Assembly: GCA_910587295.1 (NCBI GenBank)
Contig: CAJULP010000010.1
Coordinates: 1-6,542 of the forward strand
From: an uncultured Lachnospiraceae bacterium
GTDB lineage: Bacteria > Bacillota > Clostridia > Lachnospirales > Lachnospiraceae
Direction: 5' to 3'
Length of the DNA: 6,542 nt
Each line of letters opens with the position of its first letter. Within the stretch, counting starts at the first letter, position 1. The position numbers and the translations under genes were made by a program. The notes under the pieces are model-generated. The model had not been told where the DNA came from and did not search any database. It was given only the letters and a program-made list of their open reading frames with translations. Shown piece after piece: positions 5,783 through 6,542 of this stretch.

Positions 5783-6385
5783 TCAGTGTGGGGAGATAGC
5801 AACAGATGTATTTTGGGGGAGAGGAGGTAGTATTATCCGGAAAATGAAATGCCCGGAGAGGCGGTGCAAAAAGCGGGCCTGTGACAGTGGGGAGACGGGT
5901 TCCGGTTGGATTATCGTGTCGCTGAAATGTCCTAACTGCGGCAGGGTAATCTCCCTGCTGCCGTCCCCATTGTCTTTCGCTATCCCTATCTGGTTTCCCT
6001 GTTTATCATAAATTACCAAATCATACTCACAGCCTTCCGGGATATTTTCCAGCCGGACTGTTACTTTTGTCCCTATGCCCATCTTATCGTAAAAACTTTT
6101 TTGAGCATAGGAGAAGGAATAGCAGTCCACATCCCCGTTTGAATCCAGTTTCCCTTCCAGATAGCTGTCCCTGTTCTGCAATAATATGCCTAAATCATAT
6201 GTGCTGAAATAACTGTCTACCCTGTCATCATATTTTGTTCTCTGTCGGTAGCTGTCATTCCTATTTTCACCGTTTTCTACCAGAACGGTCTGATCGTTCA
6301 GCTCCTTCATGGGAGAGGCGAATCCCCTGTTCCCATAATGGGAGCCATTGACCAAAGGGCTGCTGATGTAATGTATATAGTTCAC
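5783..6385 (-). CDS. PPC-like domain protein, truncated and fused to foreign antisense sequence
   Basis: A 200-codon frame on the minus strand starting at GTG 6383-6385, preceded by AAAGGAG (about 6397-6403) with 11 nt spacing. Residues 1-74 are polar with no signal peptide (MNYIHYISSPLVNGSHYGNR). Residues about 75-149 resemble a bacterial pre-peptidase C-terminal (PPC) beta-sandwich: LEGKLDSNGDVDCYSFSY, VTVRLENIPEGCEYDLVIYD, GNQIGIAKDNGDGSREITLP. This is normally an extracytoplasmic domain next to peptidases or carbohydrate-binding modules. The expected last strands (an '...Y.I.V....g...y.l.v' ending) are missing. From about residue 150 the frame is antisense to the zinc-ribbon frame and Pro/Leu-rich, so the C-terminal 50 residues are probably not native. 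The break falls near 5941. It is best read as a 5'-fragment of a larger gene. Confidence 0.6.
   Translation of the reverse strand: MNYIHYISSPLVNGSHYGNRGFASPMKELNDQTVLVENGENRNDSYRQRTKYDDRVDSYFSTYDLGILLQNRDSYLEGKLDSNGDVDCYSFSYAQKSFYDKMGIGTKVTVRLENIPEGCEYDLVIYDKQGNQIGIAKDNGDGSREITLPQLGHFSDTIIQPEPVSPLSQARFLHRLSGHFIFRIILPPLPQNTSVAISPH
5822..5827 (+). promoter_or_regulatory. AGGAGG ribosome binding site before the zinc-ribbon frame
   Basis: A consensus AGGAGG at 5822-5827. The first in-frame ATG (5844) is 16 nt away, which is long. ATT 5832 or ATC 5835 would be better placed but are rare starts, so the true start is uncertain. Confidence 0.5.
5844..6011 (+). pseudogene. small zinc-ribbon protein gene, 3' end replaced
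   Basis: A 55-codon frame from ATG 5844 to TAA 6009-6011. The first 36 residues have the zinc-ribbon arrangement CPERRC (Cys3, Cys8) and KCPNCGRVI (Cys29, Cys32), with an extra Cys13, so one zinc would be bound by CX4C-X20-CX2C. Such short ribbons occur in small regulators or nucleic-acid-binding proteins; the exact role is unknown. After Ile36 the frame lies antisense to the PPC coding sequence and reads LLPSPLSFAIPIWFP, which is not ribbon-like. The gene seems to have lost its original end at the junction near 5935-5955. It follows the left inverted-repeat arm and is in frame with the stop of the 5103 gene. Confidence 0.5.
5941..5958. other. small hairpin at the junction of two truncated genes
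   Basis: GCAGGG (5941-5946), six bases, then CCCTGC (5953-5958) form a perfect 6-bp inverted repeat. It lies exactly where both the zinc-ribbon frame (plus) and the PPC frame (minus) stop making family sense. It could be part of a recombination site or chance; there is no T-run, so it is not a typical terminator. Confidence 0.35.
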
Positions 6386-6480
6386 TTCTAAATCATCTCC
6401 TTTCCTTTATGTTCACCCACTAATCAAAAATCCTCCCTGCTCCCCGATTCTCCGATCTGCCAGAACGCCGGGGATGCCTG

Positions 6481-6542
6481 CCCTGCCTTGTCGGACTGTT
6501 GCTTATGGGGGATATGAGTTTTATTTCCTGCTATGCTTTTGC
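6481..6542 (-). repeat. 62-bp perfect inverted repeat, right arm
   Basis: Reverse complement of 5697-5758 without mismatch, running to the last base of the window. On the minus strand its outer edge reads GCA AAA GCA TAG (6542-6531), the Ala-Lys-Ala-stop end of a gene that would enter from outside. The inner side leads, after about 95 bp, to the ribosome binding site and GTG of the PPC-like gene. Confidence 0.95.

Overview
The window looks like chromosomal or element-borne DNA of a Gram-positive anaerobe of the Clostridia, most likely Lachnospiraceae. This is inferred from the strong AGGAGG-type ribosome binding sites, the LytTR/GHKL (Agr-type) two-component pair, and a run of small leaderless proteins of a style I associate with that group. 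No RNA gene, CRISPR array or transposase is visible.

Layout. Positions 1-1495 hold the last codons of a LytTR response regulator and, overlapping it by ATGA, a complete membrane-bound GHKL sensor kinase. From 1549 to 5708 there is a codirectional, closely spaced train of five intact genes of unknown function (1549-2217, 2314-3051, 3572-4336, 4438-5103, 5103-5708). The first two appear to be paralogues of each other. The third and fourth appear to be more distant paralogues of each other. Several of the five share a short N-terminal signature of the type M-x-[IV]-[SN]-G-[VI]-G-x-[NS]-[FY], and two end in SFD[IA]KA. Between the genes lie remains of smaller ones: a 26-codon ORF (2218-2298), a lipoprotein pseudogene with a stop exactly at the expected lipobox cysteine (3134-3379), and a decayed copy of the 26-codon ORF (about 3489-3569).

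The right end is the most unusual part. A 62-bp perfect inverted repeat (5697-5758 and 6481-6542) encloses about 720 bp. The left copy begins at the last three codons of the 5103-5708 gene. The right copy runs to the window edge and carries the same AKA-stop codons on the minus strand, so a second gene with the same 3' end may enter from the right. Inside, the 5' part of a zinc-ribbon gene (plus strand) and the 5' part of a pre-peptidase C-terminal (PPC)-like gene (minus strand) run into each other. Both lose recognisable family sequence at the same spot, near 5935-5955. This suggests a rearranged, possibly invertible, segment, or an assembly fold-back.

How it may work together (inference): the LytTR/GHKL pair would sense an extracellular cue, probably a peptide, and control the downstream cluster. 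The cluster products lack Sec signal peptides but share terminal signatures, so they may be exported by a non-classical route. The right-hand inverted repeat could exchange which downstream gene follows a conserved upstream gene.
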